Assembly (NCBI GenBank): GCA_038316355.1 | Contig: JBBQAO010000028.1 | Coordinates: 1 to 40,271, forward strand | Source: Ga0077527 sp038316355 | GTDB lineage: Bacteria > Pseudomonadota > Gammaproteobacteria > Burkholderiales > SG8-41 | DNA: 40,271 nucleotides | Direction: 5' to 3' | Shown: in pieces, positions 1 through 8,562 of the stretch | How positions within the stretch are numbered: position 1 is the stretch's first letter | Layout of the letters: each line of letters opens with the position of its first letter | Notes under the pieces: model-generated | Database searches by the model: none | Seen by the model: only the letters and a program-made list of their open reading frames with translations | What the model was told of the DNA's origin: nothing | Made by a program: the position numbers and the translations under genes

Positions 1-19
1 AATAAAACGGAGGAAATTC

Positions 20-997
20 ATGAAAGCATCCGCACTCGCAACCTCAGCCGCGATTGCCGTCCTGGCGCTGGCCGCAGCATCCGGCGCATCCGCACAGGGC
101 GCATTCCCGTCGAAAAACCTGGTCATGATCGTGCCCTACACCCCGGGCGGTTCCGCCGACGCCATGAGCCGCGCCATCGCGCAGCGCCTCGGCGCGGCCT
201 GGAATCGCACCGTGGTCGTCGATAACCGGCCCGGCGCCAGCGGCATGATCGGCACCGAGATGGTCACCAAGGCGGAACCGGACGGCCACACCCTGCTCGG
301 CCACACCTCCTCGTACCCGGCCACCGCCGCCGTGCGCGCCAAGCTGCCGTTCGACCCGGCCAAGGCCATCATTCCGGTCGGCATGACCGCACGCGCGCCG
401 ATGCTGTTCGCCATCCACCCCTCGGTGCCGGCAAAAAACATCAAGGAGTTGATCGCACTGGCGAAGAAAAATCCGGGCAAGTTCAACTACGGTTCGTCCG
501 GCACCGGCGGCAACAACCACTTCTCCGGCGCGCTGTTCGCCTCCGCAGCCGGCATCAAGATGCAGCACGTTCCGTACAAGGGCATTTCGCTGGCGGTCAC
601 CGCAATCGCCTCCGGCGAAGTCGAAATTGTCATCGCCAGTTCGTCGGCCCTGCTGCCGCAACGCGATTCCGGACGCATCCGCATCCTCGGCGTCACCAGC
701 CTGGAAAAATCACCGCTGTTCCCGGAACTGCCGACCATCGCTTCCCAGGGCGCGCCCGGATACGAGTACCAGCTGTGGTGGGGGACTTTCGCACCGGCAG
801 GCATGTCGGCTGAGCGCATCAACTTCATCCACTCGACCATCAGCAAAATCGTCGCCAGCGATGACATGAAGAAGTTTCTCGACACCCAGGGCGCCGAGGT
901 ATGGCAGCTGCCGATCGCACAAATGCCGGACCTGCTGCCGAAGGAAATCGCGCGCTACAAGAAGGCCGCGCAACTCGCCGGCATCGAACCACAGTAA
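20..997 (+). CDS. Bug/TTT-family periplasmic solute receptor (1 of 10)
   Basis: A 325-aa tripartite tricarboxylate transporter receptor of the Bug family, which binds small carboxylates or related solutes in the periplasm and presents them to a TctAB-type permease or a sensor. A signal peptide is visible (basic start, Ala/Leu-rich core, cleavage near ASAQ at about residue 26). Family blocks follow in order: IVPYTPGGSAD, VVVDNRPGASGMIG, a degenerate PDGHTLL, FNYGSSGTGG, HVPYKG and RILGVTS. GGAGG sits 5 nt before the ATG. No permease gene adjoins it. The substrate cannot be read from the sequence. The gene faces the pirin gene across a GC-rich hairpin. Confidence 0.93.
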   Translation: MKASALATSAAIAVLALAAASGASAQGAFPSKNLVMIVPYTPGGSADAMSRAIAQRLGAAWNRTVVVDNRPGASGMIGTEMVTKAEPDGHTLLGHTSSYPATAAVRAKLPFDPAKAIIPVGMTARAPMLFAIHPSVPAKNIKELIALAKKNPGKFNYGSSGTGGNNHFSGALFASAAGIKMQHVPYKGISLAVTAIASGEVEIVIASSSALLPQRDSGRIRILGVTSLEKSPLFPELPTIASQGAPGYEYQLWWGTFAPAGMSAERINFIHSTISKIVASDDMKKFLDTQGAEVWQLPIAQMPDLLPKEIARYKKAAQLAGIEPQ

Positions 998-1016
998 CGC
1001 TGTCATTGTGAATCAC

Positions 1017-1039
1017 CCCGCCGGCCGCGCGCCGGCGGG
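1017..1039. terminator. GC-rich hairpin between convergent genes
   Basis: A perfect 9-bp stem (CCCGCCGGC with GCCGGCGGG) and a 5-nt loop lie between the convergent stops of the first Bug receptor and the pirin gene. Neither side has a T-run, so it may be a weak bidirectional terminator or only a 3'-end stabilising hairpin. Confidence 0.45.
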
Positions 1040-1050
1040 CTCCTCCGGGA

Positions 1051-1905
1051 TTACGCCGTCAGGCGCCCCGTCTGGTAGTCCTGGATCGCCTGCTCGATTT
1101 CTTCCCGGGTGTTCATCACGAACGGACCGTATTGCGCGACCGGCTGGTGCAGCGGCTTCGCCGCAAGCAGGATGAAACGCGCGCCCTCATCCCCAGCAGT
1201 CACCATGACCTGATCACCGTCGGAAAGCAGCCCCGCACTGCGCGGCGGCAGAGCGCGCGGCGGCTCGCCGACGCTGGCGGTCCCCTCGCAGGTATAGAGA
1301 AAGGCGTTGTGTCCGACAGGCAGCCCATGAACAAACGTCTGCTGCGGCCTCAGTTCAACATCGAAATACAAAGGCTCGGTGCTAAGGCCCTGGATCGGAC
1401 CTGACTTCGCCGCGCCTTCCACCACCAACGTGCCGGCGATCACTTTCACGCGCCCGCCGCCGGACAGCGCTACCGTCGGAATCTGCTCCGCCAAAATGTC
1501 GCGGTACGCCGCCGGTTTCGATTTTTCCGCAGCCGGCAGGTTGATCCACAACTGGAACCCGCGCATGCGTCCCTGCAACTGCTGCGGCATTTCGGAATGG
1601 ATGATGCCGCGGCCCGCGGTCATCCACTGCACGTCGCCGCTTTTCAGGTCACCGCGGTTGCCGAGATGATCTTCGTGCAGCATGTGGCCGTCGAGCATGT
1701 AGGTCACGGTCTCGAAACCGCGGTGCGGATGATCCGGAAATCCGGCGAGATAGTCGTCGGCGTTTTCCGAAGAAAATTCATCGAGCATCAGGAACGGATC
1801 GAGCCGCGCCTGCTGCGACTGGCCCAGACTGCGGCGCAGTTTCACACCGGCGCCGTCGGAAGTCGGCATCACGGGAATCACTTGCTGCAGTTTGCGCATG
1901 GCCAT
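1051..1905 (-). CDS. Pirin family protein
   Basis: A 284-aa cupin-fold protein of the pirin family. The conserved N-terminal cupin shows HPHRGFETVTYMLDG, HEDHLGNRG and GRGIIHSEMP, which carry the metal-binding His and Glu residues, followed by the pirin C-terminal cupin (LPVGHNAFLYTCEG). Bacterial pirins are reported as quercetinase-like dioxygenases or metabolic regulators; which applies here is unknown. The ATG at 1905 is chosen because GGAG lies 8 nt upstream and the protein then starts MAMRKLQQVIPVM, a normal pirin start; a longer reading to 1983 has no ribosome binding site. It looks monocistronic, with a terminator of the next gene just upstream. Confidence 0.9.
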   Translation of the reverse strand: MAMRKLQQVIPVMPTSDGAGVKLRRSLGQSQQARLDPFLMLDEFSSENADDYLAGFPDHPHRGFETVTYMLDGHMLHEDHLGNRGDLKSGDVQWMTAGRGIIHSEMPQQLQGRMRGFQLWINLPAAEKSKPAAYRDILAEQIPTVALSGGGRVKVIAGTLVVEGAAKSGPIQGLSTEPLYFDVELRPQQTFVHGLPVGHNAFLYTCEGTASVGEPPRALPPRSAGLLSDGDQVMVTAGDEGARFILLAAKPLHQPVAQYGPFVMNTREEIEQAIQDYQTGRLTA

Positions 1906-1984
1906 GACCATCACTCCGGAGTATGGAGCGGTTATTACTCCAGATTGGCGCGGAACCGTGATGCAGCGCGGACATGCAACCAAT

Positions 1985-2013
1985 AAAAAACGCAGGCCGC
2001 GATGCGGCCCGCG
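1985..2013 (-). terminator. Rho-independent terminator of the RcnB/CigR-like gene
   Basis: On the minus strand a 10-bp GC-rich stem with a 3-nt loop is followed by TTTTTTATT, immediately after the stop of the gene ending at 2035. It is the clearest minus-strand terminator in the first 5 kb. Confidence 0.85.
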
Positions 2014-2034
2014 TCCGGATGGAAACTGCGCTGC

Positions 2035-2529
2035 CTACATCCGGCCGAGATCGCTGATCGCATCCACCACCATTGCCGTGCCAATGGCAATCAGCAGGAT
2101 ATCTGAGGCGACGCGTACATACCTGTGTCCGGCAGGTGGCGCGCCCAGATCGACAATCAGTCGCGGCGGCAAATCATAAAAAATCACTTCGCGCGGCAAT
2201 GGACGGCCAACATGCCATTTTTTCGCCTGCCCGGGCGGCATGCACCCATTGTTCTTTTTGGCCAGCCCCGGCGGACAATGGCCGCCGCGATATTCCCGCA
2301 CGTAATATTCACGCACCACCACATGCTGCTGCTCGCCGAAATGACGGCTGCCGGCTTTGGAACGATCTTCGTGATCACGTTGTTTGCCGTCACGGTCATT
2401 TCGGCTTTGCTTCTGCTTGCCCTTGCCCGCCGATTCCGGCTTGTCGGCATAAGCCGGTGCCGCCAGCAACGCGCCGGCAATCATCAACGCCGCAAAAGAA
2501 CTGATCGATACGGTTTTTCGGTTTTTCAT
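2035..2529 (-). CDS. Small exported RcnB/CigR-like protein
   Basis: A 164-aa exported protein. After a signal peptide (cleavage near AYAD, residue about 29) comes a highly charged Lys/Arg/Asp/Gln/His-rich stretch. The C-terminal part has CPPGLAKKNNGCMPPGQAKKW, RPLPREVIFYDLPP and HRYVRVASDILLIAIGTAMVVDAI, the signature seen in RcnB-type periplasmic proteins and CigR-type proteins. Its function is inferred only: envelope or metal-stress related. The ATG at 2529 has AAGG 5-6 nt upstream; the ATG 12 nt earlier lacks a well-spaced site. An 18-bp dyad lies about 64 bp upstream and could be an operator. Confidence 0.78.
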   Translation of the reverse strand: MKNRKTVSISSFAALMIAGALLAAPAYADKPESAGKGKQKQSRNDRDGKQRDHEDRSKAGSRHFGEQQHVVVREYYVREYRGGHCPPGLAKKNNGCMPPGQAKKWHVGRPLPREVIFYDLPPRLIVDLGAPPAGHRYVRVASDILLIAIGTAMVVDAISDLGRM

Positions 2530-2592
2530 GCCCGCCTTCATTTTGTGTTGTTGATCCTTGCGCAGCCGCCGCGCCGGCAGGTCACGCGCCAT

Positions 2593-2610
2593 GCACGATC
2601 TGGATCGTGC
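2593..2610. promoter_or_regulatory. Perfect 18-bp dyad upstream of the RcnB/CigR-like gene
   Basis: GCACGATC-TG-GATCGTGC is a perfect inverted repeat with a 2-bp centre, placed 64-81 bp before the start codon at 2529, in the gap before the cyclase stop. The position and symmetry suit a dimeric repressor or activator. The binding protein is unknown. Confidence 0.4.
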
Positions 2611-2726
2611 GACGGGCAGACGGTCCGGACTGTGCGGTTCCGCACTTATTGAGCGATAAATCACGCGAAACCGTGAACCTGCCCGCATCCGGCACGTAAC
2701 CGTATGTAAGCGGGAGGCTGCGCCGG

Positions 2727-3746
2727 CTAAACCGTGGCCACTGGCGTCACCGGCGAACCCGCGGCACCGGGCATGCGCAGCGGCGGCGCCGTCAGCAGAA
2801 AACGGCTGCGCCTGTTTTTGCGCAGCCACGCCGCGAGTTCGGTGAAATACCACAACTCGCCGAGATGAATGCCCAGCTTGACCAGGCAATGTTCGTGCAA
2901 GGGCAACTGCGGACCGCGGTGCGGCATGCGCGGGTCGATGCCCAGCGTGCCAGAACGTTCAACCGCGAGATTGTCCGCGGCAATCGCCGCCACGCCGATG
3001 TCCGAGATCCACTCCAGCAAGCGCTTGTCGTGGCCGTCAAGCACCGCGCACTGCGTCTTGATTGCATTGTCGAGTCTGCCGTTGGCGTCGCGGATCAACT
3101 GGCCAAGGCCGGTATGCAGGCACAGGATGTCGCCCGGCTCCACGGTGATCGCATCTTCATTCATCACCCGCTCGAGCATTTCGTAAGTGATATCGGTCCG
3201 TGCGTCGCCGAAATGGTGGCGCAGGTCGATCAGCACCGCGCGGCCCTGCACGCCGGTTTCCGCCATCTCCGCCACCGACAAGGCCACCGCACCGGTGTCG
3301 CCATGCAGGCCGCGGCCCTGCGCATCGACCAGGCTGAAGCCGTTGTACGACACTTTCTCGGAGACGCCATCGCCGTCGGCGTCGAAGCGCATGCCCTTGT
3401 GCGCAAAACCGTCCCAGTGTGTTGAATACTGCGAATACAGGAAAATCGCCTCGTCTGACCCGACGTCGGTGAACCGCGGGTTGGTCTCGCTCATGTCGAG
3501 GTTGAAATACAGCCTGCCCTCGCGCGTGACTGGATGGAATTCCGGTGGCTTGCGGAAATGGTTCAACACGCTGCCGCCGGGTTTATCAAGCGGATGCGAC
3601 AGGCAGAACACTTCCCCTGCCTGCACCTCTTTCAGCGCGGCGAGTCGGCGCTGCGGCGTCAGCAGATTCAGCCGTCCGTGCTGATCCTCGTCACCGAATT
3701 CACCCCAGTTCGAACCTTCGGGGCGGTTTTTCCAGCGCTTGGTCAT
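2727..3746 (-). CDS. Cyclase family protein (kynurenine formamidase-like fold)
   Basis: A 339-aa member of the putative cyclase family (PF04199), metal-dependent hydrolases that act on amides or lactones. The metal-binding motif is seen as STHWDGFAHKG, and further blocks include GRAVLIDLRHHFG, GDILCLHTG and a late LPLHEHCL. No signal peptide is seen, so it is probably cytoplasmic. GGGAG sits 6 nt before the ATG at 3746. It is the last gene of a minus-strand cluster with a Bug receptor (28-bp gap) and an enoyl-CoA hydratase. This suggests ring or lactone opening of a compound captured by that receptor, which is inference; the substrate is unknown. Confidence 0.88.
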   Translation of the reverse strand: MTKRWKNRPEGSNWGEFGDEDQHGRLNLLTPQRRLAALKEVQAGEVFCLSHPLDKPGGSVLNHFRKPPEFHPVTREGRLYFNLDMSETNPRFTDVGSDEAIFLYSQYSTHWDGFAHKGMRFDADGDGVSEKVSYNGFSLVDAQGRGLHGDTGAVALSVAEMAETGVQGRAVLIDLRHHFGDARTDITYEMLERVMNEDAITVEPGDILCLHTGLGQLIRDANGRLDNAIKTQCAVLDGHDKRLLEWISDIGVAAIAADNLAVERSGTLGIDPRMPHRGPQLPLHEHCLVKLGIHLGELWYFTELAAWLRKNRRSRFLLTAPPLRMPGAAGSPVTPVATV

Positions 3747-3774
3747 GCCTGACTCCCGCGTTATTACAACCCGC

Positions 3775-4782
3775 TTATTCCAGCGTGATATTTGCCGCCT
3801 TGACCACTTTCGCCCATTTCGCGATTTCCGCGTGCAGCCACACGGCAAATTCCTGCGGTGTATTGCCGACCGGCACGCCGCCTTCCATTTCGAACCGCTT
3901 GCGGATATCCGGCAGTTTCACGATGGCGACGATTTCGCGGTTGAGCAGCCGGATGATCGGTTCCGGCGTGCCGCGCGGCACAAAAATGCCCTGCCAGGTG
4001 CCCGATTGAAACCCCTTCAGCCCCGATTCGGAAATTGTCGGCGTATCCGGCACCAGCGCTGACCGCTCCAGGCTGGTGACCGCGACACCGCGCAGCTTGT
4101 TCGCGCGGATCTGGGTCATCACCGAAGGCATCGTGGCAAATACCACCTGGATGCGCCCTGAAAGCAGATCGAGGATCGAACCTGAAGCACCCTTGTACGG
4201 AATATGGGTCATCCGCGTCTTGGCCATCAGGTTGAACAACTCCCCTGCCAGGTGCGGTCCGCCGCCGTTGCCTGATGAGCCGAAATTCAGTTCGCCAGGC
4301 TTGGCTTGTGCGAGTTTGATCAGATCCTGGACGGTATTCACCGGTAACGACGGGTTAACCACCAGTATCTGCGTTGCCGTGGACGCCAGCGTAATCGGCG
4401 CCAGGTCACGCTCCGAGTCATACGGCAATTTCTTGTAGATACTCGGGTTGACACCGAAGGAACTGCCGACCAGCAGCATCGTGTGGCCATCTGCCGGCGC
4501 CCGCGCCACCAGTTCAGCGGCAAGCACACCACCACCCCCGCCGCCACGGTTGTCGACGACAAATTGCTGCCCCAGCTGTTTGGTCAGCTCACCGGCAACC
4601 ATCCGCGCGACAAAATCCGCGTTGCCCCCAGCCGATTGCGCAACAATAAAACGCACCGGGCGCTTGGGATAATCACCGGGGCGAGCGTCCGCAGCAACCG
4701 ACGCGCTGCCCCATGCCGCAAACAACACTGCGGCTGCAGCCACCCCGGATCTGCGCCATCCGGAATTCCGTTGTGTTGTCAT
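3775..4782 (-). CDS. Bug/TTT-family periplasmic solute receptor (2 of 10)
   Basis: A 335-aa Bug receptor with a signal peptide (cleavage near VAAD, residue about 30). Its blocks are YPKRPVRFIVAQSAGGNAD, VVDNRGGGGGG, ADGHTMLLVG, LNFGSSGNGG, HIPYKGASG and GVAVTSLERS. The first loop reads AQSAGG rather than the usual PFPPGG, which may alter ligand contacts. The ATG at 4782 lies 2 nt after the enoyl-CoA hydratase stop, and its AAGGGG ribosome site is inside the end of that gene, so the two are translationally linked. The operon order is hydratase, receptor, cyclase. Confidence 0.92.
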   Translation of the reverse strand: MTTQRNSGWRRSGVAAAAVLFAAWGSASVAADARPGDYPKRPVRFIVAQSAGGNADFVARMVAGELTKQLGQQFVVDNRGGGGGGVLAAELVARAPADGHTMLLVGSSFGVNPSIYKKLPYDSERDLAPITLASTATQILVVNPSLPVNTVQDLIKLAQAKPGELNFGSSGNGGGPHLAGELFNLMAKTRMTHIPYKGASGSILDLLSGRIQVVFATMPSVMTQIRANKLRGVAVTSLERSALVPDTPTISESGLKGFQSGTWQGIFVPRGTPEPIIRLLNREIVAIVKLPDIRKRFEMEGGVPVGNTPQEFAVWLHAEIAKWAKVVKAANITLE

Positions 4783-4784
4783 GT

Positions 4785-5585
4785 TCAGCGCCCCTTGAAC
4801 ACCGGTTTGCGTTTTTCCATGAAGGCACGGCGTCCTTCGATGAAATCCTCGCTGGCACCGCAATCATTCACCAGTTGTTCGCACAACGCGACATTGCGCT
4901 TGGCGGGGTCTTTCATCAGTTCATCAACCACGCGTTTTGCGGTCAGGATTGACAACGGCGCATTGTCCGCCATGCCGCTTGCCATTTCGCGAACGGCGGC
5001 ATCCAGCGCCTGCGCCGGAAACACCTGGTTGACGATGCCCATGCGCAGCGCCTCGTCGGCCTTGTAGCGGCGCGCAGTGTAGATAAATTCCTTGGCCGCG
5101 GACGGTCCGACCAGCTCGACCAGCCGGCCCAGGCCTTCGATGCCGTAACCGATGCCGAGTCGCGCCGCCGGGATGCCGAACTGGGAGTCATCGGAGCAGA
5201 CGCGCATGTCACAGCTCAGCGCCAGCGACATGCCGCCGCCGATGCAATAACCGCGGATCATGGCGATGGTTGGCTTGCCTATTTCGCGCAGGATGCGGCG
5301 CATGCCCGATGATGTCCTGGAATATTTTTCCTGTGCCTCGGCATTGGCGCGTTCATCCTCGAACTTGGAAATGTCGGCGCCCGCCACGAAGGATTTGTCA
5401 CCCGCCCCGGTCAGCACAATGACTCTGACGCTGTCGTCGTTGGCAAATTCCGTGAGCACCTCACCGGCCCGCTGCCACATTTCCAGCGACACCGCGTTGC
5501 GGCGCTCCGGATTGTTGAAAATCAGGAAACCGATCGGACCTTCTTTATTAGCGAGTATTTTGTCCGTAGTTTTGTCTATGGCCAT
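4785..5585 (-). CDS. Enoyl-CoA hydratase/isomerase family protein
   Basis: A 266-aa crotonase-fold protein, the normal length for the family. Both oxyanion-hole segments are visible: AGADISKFED near residue 67 and CIGGGMSLALSCD near residue 113. The usual catalytic-Glu region reads GYGIEGLGRLVELVG. Crotonases hydrate, isomerise or cleave acyl-CoA thioesters in the cytoplasm. The ATG at 5585 has GGGGA 5 nt upstream; the reading frame continues further upstream with no credible start. It heads a tight minus-strand operon with a Bug receptor and a cyclase-family hydrolase. A CoA ligase or transferase is not seen nearby. Confidence 0.93.
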   Translation of the reverse strand: MAIDKTTDKILANKEGPIGFLIFNNPERRNAVSLEMWQRAGEVLTEFANDDSVRVIVLTGAGDKSFVAGADISKFEDERANAEAQEKYSRTSSGMRRILREIGKPTIAMIRGYCIGGGMSLALSCDMRVCSDDSQFGIPAARLGIGYGIEGLGRLVELVGPSAAKEFIYTARRYKADEALRMGIVNQVFPAQALDAAVREMASGMADNAPLSILTAKRVVDELMKDPAKRNVALCEQLVNDCGASEDFIEGRRAFMEKRKPVFKGR

Positions 5586-5703
5586 TTGTATCCCCGGGTA
5601 AGTGAATCTAAACCTGATGCCTGAGCCTGATGCCTGAGCCCGATAGTTGAACATGGCAGCCGGCCCCTGCGCCACCAACCGACCACAATGCGTTCTGCGC
5701 TGT

Positions 5704-6696
5704 TTAAACTGAAGCGCTTTTGAACACTTCCGGATTCAGGAAATTAGGCGGGTCGTAGACCTTTCCGCACAGGTAACTGACGATGTTGCTGGCGGCGATC
5801 GTACCCATGCGCACCATCGCATCGGTGGTCGCTGCGGCGATGTGCGGCGTCACCAGCACGTTGGGCAGCGCGAACAGCGGGTTCGCCGCATCGGGCGGTT
5901 CCGTCGCAAACGTATCCAGCCCGGCGCCCGCAAGTTTGCCGTTTTTCAGCGCGTCCACCAACGCCGGCTCGTCGATCACCGGCCCGCGTGCGGTATTGAC
6001 CAGAAACGCACCCGGTTTCATGCGCGCGAACTGCGCGGCGCCGATCATGCCGCGGGTCTTGGCGGTCAGCGGGCAATGCAGGCTGAGAATATCGACGGTC
6101 TCGAGGAACCGGTTGAGATCCGGTTCGAGGGTCATGCCCGTCGGCGACGTGATGCCGGACCGCGTGTGGATCACCACCTGCGCGCCACAAGCCTGCGCGA
6201 GCCGTGCGGTACGCTTGCCGATCTGGCCGTAGCCGAGAATGCCGACGGTGAGGGTGTGGAATTCGCGGATAAAGTGTTTCAGGTCGCGCCATGCGCCCCG
6301 GCGCGTCTCGCGGTCAAACCGCGGCATTTCGCGGGCGAGACACAGCATCATCGTCAGCGCATGTTCGGCCACCGCGTCGGCATTGGCGCCTCCAGCCACC
6401 ATCACCGCGATGCCGTGTTTTGTGGCCGCCGCCAAGTCCACCGAATCGACGCCGGCGCCGTGTTTGGCGACAATTTTCAGACCGCGCGCTGCGGCGAACA
6501 CCCGTTCCGTCAGCGGCGGGGAGCCGCGCAGCAGTACTGCAGCCACCGTTCCCCTCGACAACACCGCCACCAGCGCATCCTCATCAACGGTGCCCGGCAT
6601 GAATTCAATATCGGCACCTCCCTCCCGCAGCAGCTTTTGCGCCAAATCGGAGACGGTTGCCGCGGTAACCAGCACGACCGGTTTTGCCAATTTCAC
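5704..6696 (-). CDS. D-isomer-specific 2-hydroxyacid dehydrogenase
   Basis: A 330-aa NAD-dependent oxidoreductase of the D-2-hydroxyacid dehydrogenase family (phosphoglycerate dehydrogenase-like). The Rossmann motif GILGYGQIGKRTA is near residue 147. The catalytic Arg lies in NTARGPVIDE, the Glu in FATEPPD and the His in TPHIAAAT. It would interconvert a 2-oxoacid and a 2-hydroxyacid; the substrate is not known. The start is GTG at 6696, but the ribosome site AAGGGGAG almost touches it; a TTG two codons later (6690) has better spacing (5 nt). It lies 118 bp upstream of the hydratase operon on the same strand and may be co-transcribed. Confidence 0.92.
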   Translation of the reverse strand: MKLAKPVVLVTAATVSDLAQKLLREGGADIEFMPGTVDEDALVAVLSRGTVAAVLLRGSPPLTERVFAAARGLKIVAKHGAGVDSVDLAAATKHGIAVMVAGGANADAVAEHALTMMLCLAREMPRFDRETRRGAWRDLKHFIREFHTLTVGILGYGQIGKRTARLAQACGAQVVIHTRSGITSPTGMTLEPDLNRFLETVDILSLHCPLTAKTRGMIGAAQFARMKPGAFLVNTARGPVIDEPALVDALKNGKLAGAGLDTFATEPPDAANPLFALPNVLVTPHIAAATTDAMVRMGTIAASNIVSYLCGKVYDPPNFLNPEVFKSASV

Positions 6697-6886
6697 TCCC
6701 CTTGTCTGAAGTCATTCATTCACTGATTTCGAGCGCGCAGATTACCCGATTCCGGCTCCGCACGGCCCGCGCGAAAACTTATTCCCTGCATTGCCGCCGG
6801 AACCTCTAAAATAAACTCGTCGGTGATGCGCATCCAAAAAACCCGCGCACCCGGCATCCATGTCCTAAAACATCGGAGGAGAAATC

Positions 6887-7852
6887 ATGCGCCGCAGTAC
6901 TTCCGCAATAATCGGCCTGCTCGCCCTTGCGCTCGCGGGCCATGCCATCGCCCAGCAGCCATACCCGAACCGGCCGATCCGGCTGATCGTGCCCTTTCCT
7001 GCCGGCGGCAACGTCGATGTATTTTCGCGCGTGCTGTTCAGACAGGTCGAAACCGAACTCGGTGCGGTTTTTGTCATCGACAACCGCGGCGGTGCCAACG
7101 GCATTGTCGGCGCGGATACCGTCAAAAACGCCAATCCCGACGGCTACACCATCATGAATACCTCCTTTGGCTTCGCGGTGAATCCGGCCATCGTCAAAAA
7201 TCTGCCCTTCGACGTGGTCCGCGACTTCCTGCCGATCACCAACGTCGCCACCGGCCTCGGCTACCTGCTGGTGGTCAATCCGAAAGTGCCGGTCAAAAAC
7301 GTGTCCGAAATGATCGCGCTCGCCAAAAAAGAACAGTTGCGCTACAGCACCGCAGGTGTCGGCAACGGCCAGCACCTGGCTGGCGCACTGCTCGCGAGCA
7401 TGACCAAGGTCGACATGCTGCACGTGCCCTACAAAGGCGGCGGACCAGCGGTTGCCGCCTGTATCAGCGGTGAAGTGCAGGTGCATTTCCCCGCGGGTTC
7501 GGTGGGCGTACCGCACCACAAGGCCGGCCGCGTGCGCGCCATCGGTTTTACCGGCGCGAAACGCCTGTCCTCGTTGCCCGACATCCCGACTGTTGGTGAA
7601 ACAGTGAACGGTTATGTCTCCGACGCAGGATGGCACGGCGTATTCGGTCCCGCCAAACTGCCGATGCCCATTGCCGTGAAGCTGCAACAGGCCATCCGCA
7701 AGGCCCTTCAGGATCCGAAGATCAATGCCCATTTTGTCGACAACGGCTACGAGCCGAACGGCGATCCGCCGGAGGTATGGGCAAAACTGTACCGCGCCGA
7801 CGTCAAACGCCTGGTCGGCATCGCCAAGGCTGCGGGCATCGAACCGCAATAA
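6887..7852 (+). CDS. Bug/TTT-family periplasmic solute receptor (3 of 10)
   Basis: A 321-aa Bug receptor with a signal peptide (cleavage near AIAQ, residue about 21). Blocks: YPNRPIRLIVPFPAGGNVD, VIDNRGGANGIVG, PDGYTIMNT, LRYSTAGVGNG, HVPYKGGGPA and RAIGFTG. GGAGG is 7 nt before the ATG. It is transcribed divergently from the 2-hydroxyacid dehydrogenase. A hairpin follows its stop, separating it from the selenoprotein pair. Confidence 0.93.
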   Translation: MRRSTSAIIGLLALALAGHAIAQQPYPNRPIRLIVPFPAGGNVDVFSRVLFRQVETELGAVFVIDNRGGANGIVGADTVKNANPDGYTIMNTSFGFAVNPAIVKNLPFDVVRDFLPITNVATGLGYLLVVNPKVPVKNVSEMIALAKKEQLRYSTAGVGNGQHLAGALLASMTKVDMLHVPYKGGGPAVAACISGEVQVHFPAGSVGVPHHKAGRVRAIGFTGAKRLSSLPDIPTVGETVNGYVSDAGWHGVFGPAKLPMPIAVKLQQAIRKALQDPKINAHFVDNGYEPNGDPPEVWAKLYRADVKRLVGIAKAAGIEPQ

Positions 7853-7863
7853 ACCGCACGCAT

Positions 7864-7892
7864 CCCGGCGTCGCGCAGATGCGACTGCCGGG
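7864..7892. terminator. Interrupted hairpin after Bug receptor 3
   Basis: CCCGGC/GCCGGG plus TCGC/GCGA form a 10-bp stem with a small internal loop, starting 12 nt after the stop at 7852. There is no T-run, so termination is only plausible. Confidence 0.35.
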
Positions 7893-7951
7893 GTGGTGTC
7901 CATGACAACTGGCGGGTGGAATCATCGCAACCGCTGCGCCGGCAATCAGAC

Positions 7952-7957
7952 TAGAAT
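7952..7957 (+). promoter_or_regulatory. Weak -10-like hexamer before the selenoprotein pair
   Basis: TAGAAT lies 49 nt before the ATG at 8006 in a 153-bp intergenic gap. It has no convincing -35 partner at 16-18 bp, so it is a weak promoter candidate. Confidence 0.25.
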
Positions 7958-8005
7958 TATCACGCAGCACCGCATGCCACAGCAGTGTTCACCACAGGAG
8001 TCCTC

Positions 8006-8536
8006 ATGCGCCTGACCGCAACACGTTTTACAACACTTATTGCCGCATCCGCATTCATGCTCGGCGTCGCGACGCAACCAGTCGCCGCCGACACGCTGGT
8101 GCCGCTGCCGCAACCGGTGCCGATGCCGGCCTTCAAGATCCCCGGTCTCAACAACACCGGGGGCAGCGATGCCGATCTGCGCAACAAGGTCACCATCATC
8201 CGTTTCTGGGCCTCATGGTGAAGTACCTGCGTCAGCGAGCTGCCCTCCGTGCAGAGGGCGCATAACGAGTTAAAAAAAGACGGTATCAACGTCATCACCA
8301 TTTCCATCGACGGCACCGGCGCCGCAGCCGTCAATCCGGTATTTGCCAAGGGCGGCTACACCATGCCCGCGCTGCTCGACCAGGACATGACCGTCGCCCG
8401 CGGCTTCGGCGTGCGCGGCGTACCATCCACAGTGATCGTCGACAGCAAGGGCATGATCAACGCGCGCGGCCTGGGCCATATCGATTTCGACGGCAAGGTA
8501 TTGCGTAATTACGCGCGCAACCTCGCCAAAAAATAA
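8006..8536 (+). CDS. TlpA/thioredoxin-like exported selenoprotein (UxxC), TGA at 8219 read as Sec
   Basis: A 176-aa thioredoxin-fold protein if the in-frame TGA at 8219-8221 (codon 72) is decoded as selenocysteine. What is seen: upstream, RFWAS-W as in TlpA-like proteins; at the TGA, the first cysteine of the WCxxC active site; then S-T-C (Cys75) and an unbroken frame with the later beta strands and the cis-Pro motif GVPSTVIVD. Cys75 is the only cysteine. The N-terminus is a signal peptide (cleavage near VAAD, about residue 29), placing it in the periplasm. The ATG at 8006 has AGGAG 5 nt upstream. A 6-bp hairpin with a correctly placed loop follows the TGA. A peroxiredoxin with the same TGA feature starts 26 nt after it. 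The likely role is a thiol-selenol reductase supplying electrons to that peroxiredoxin (inferred). A gene-ending TGA is the alternative, but it would leave a 71-aa fragment without an active site. Confidence 0.88.
8241..8260 (+). promoter_or_regulatory. Candidate bacterial SECIS hairpin of the TlpA-like selenoprotein
   Basis: GCCCTC (8242-8247) pairs perfectly with GAGGGC (8254-8259), with an extra U-G pair outside, and encloses the loop CGTGCA. The loop begins 26 nt after the TGA and has G at its second position. Both points agree with the usual bacterial SECIS rule (a G in the first two loop positions, loop about 16-37 nt from the UGA). It would be bound by SelB with Sec-tRNA and GTP. Confidence 0.65.
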
Positions 8537-8562
8537 TCCCTCACTACCACTGGAGGCGCTTC

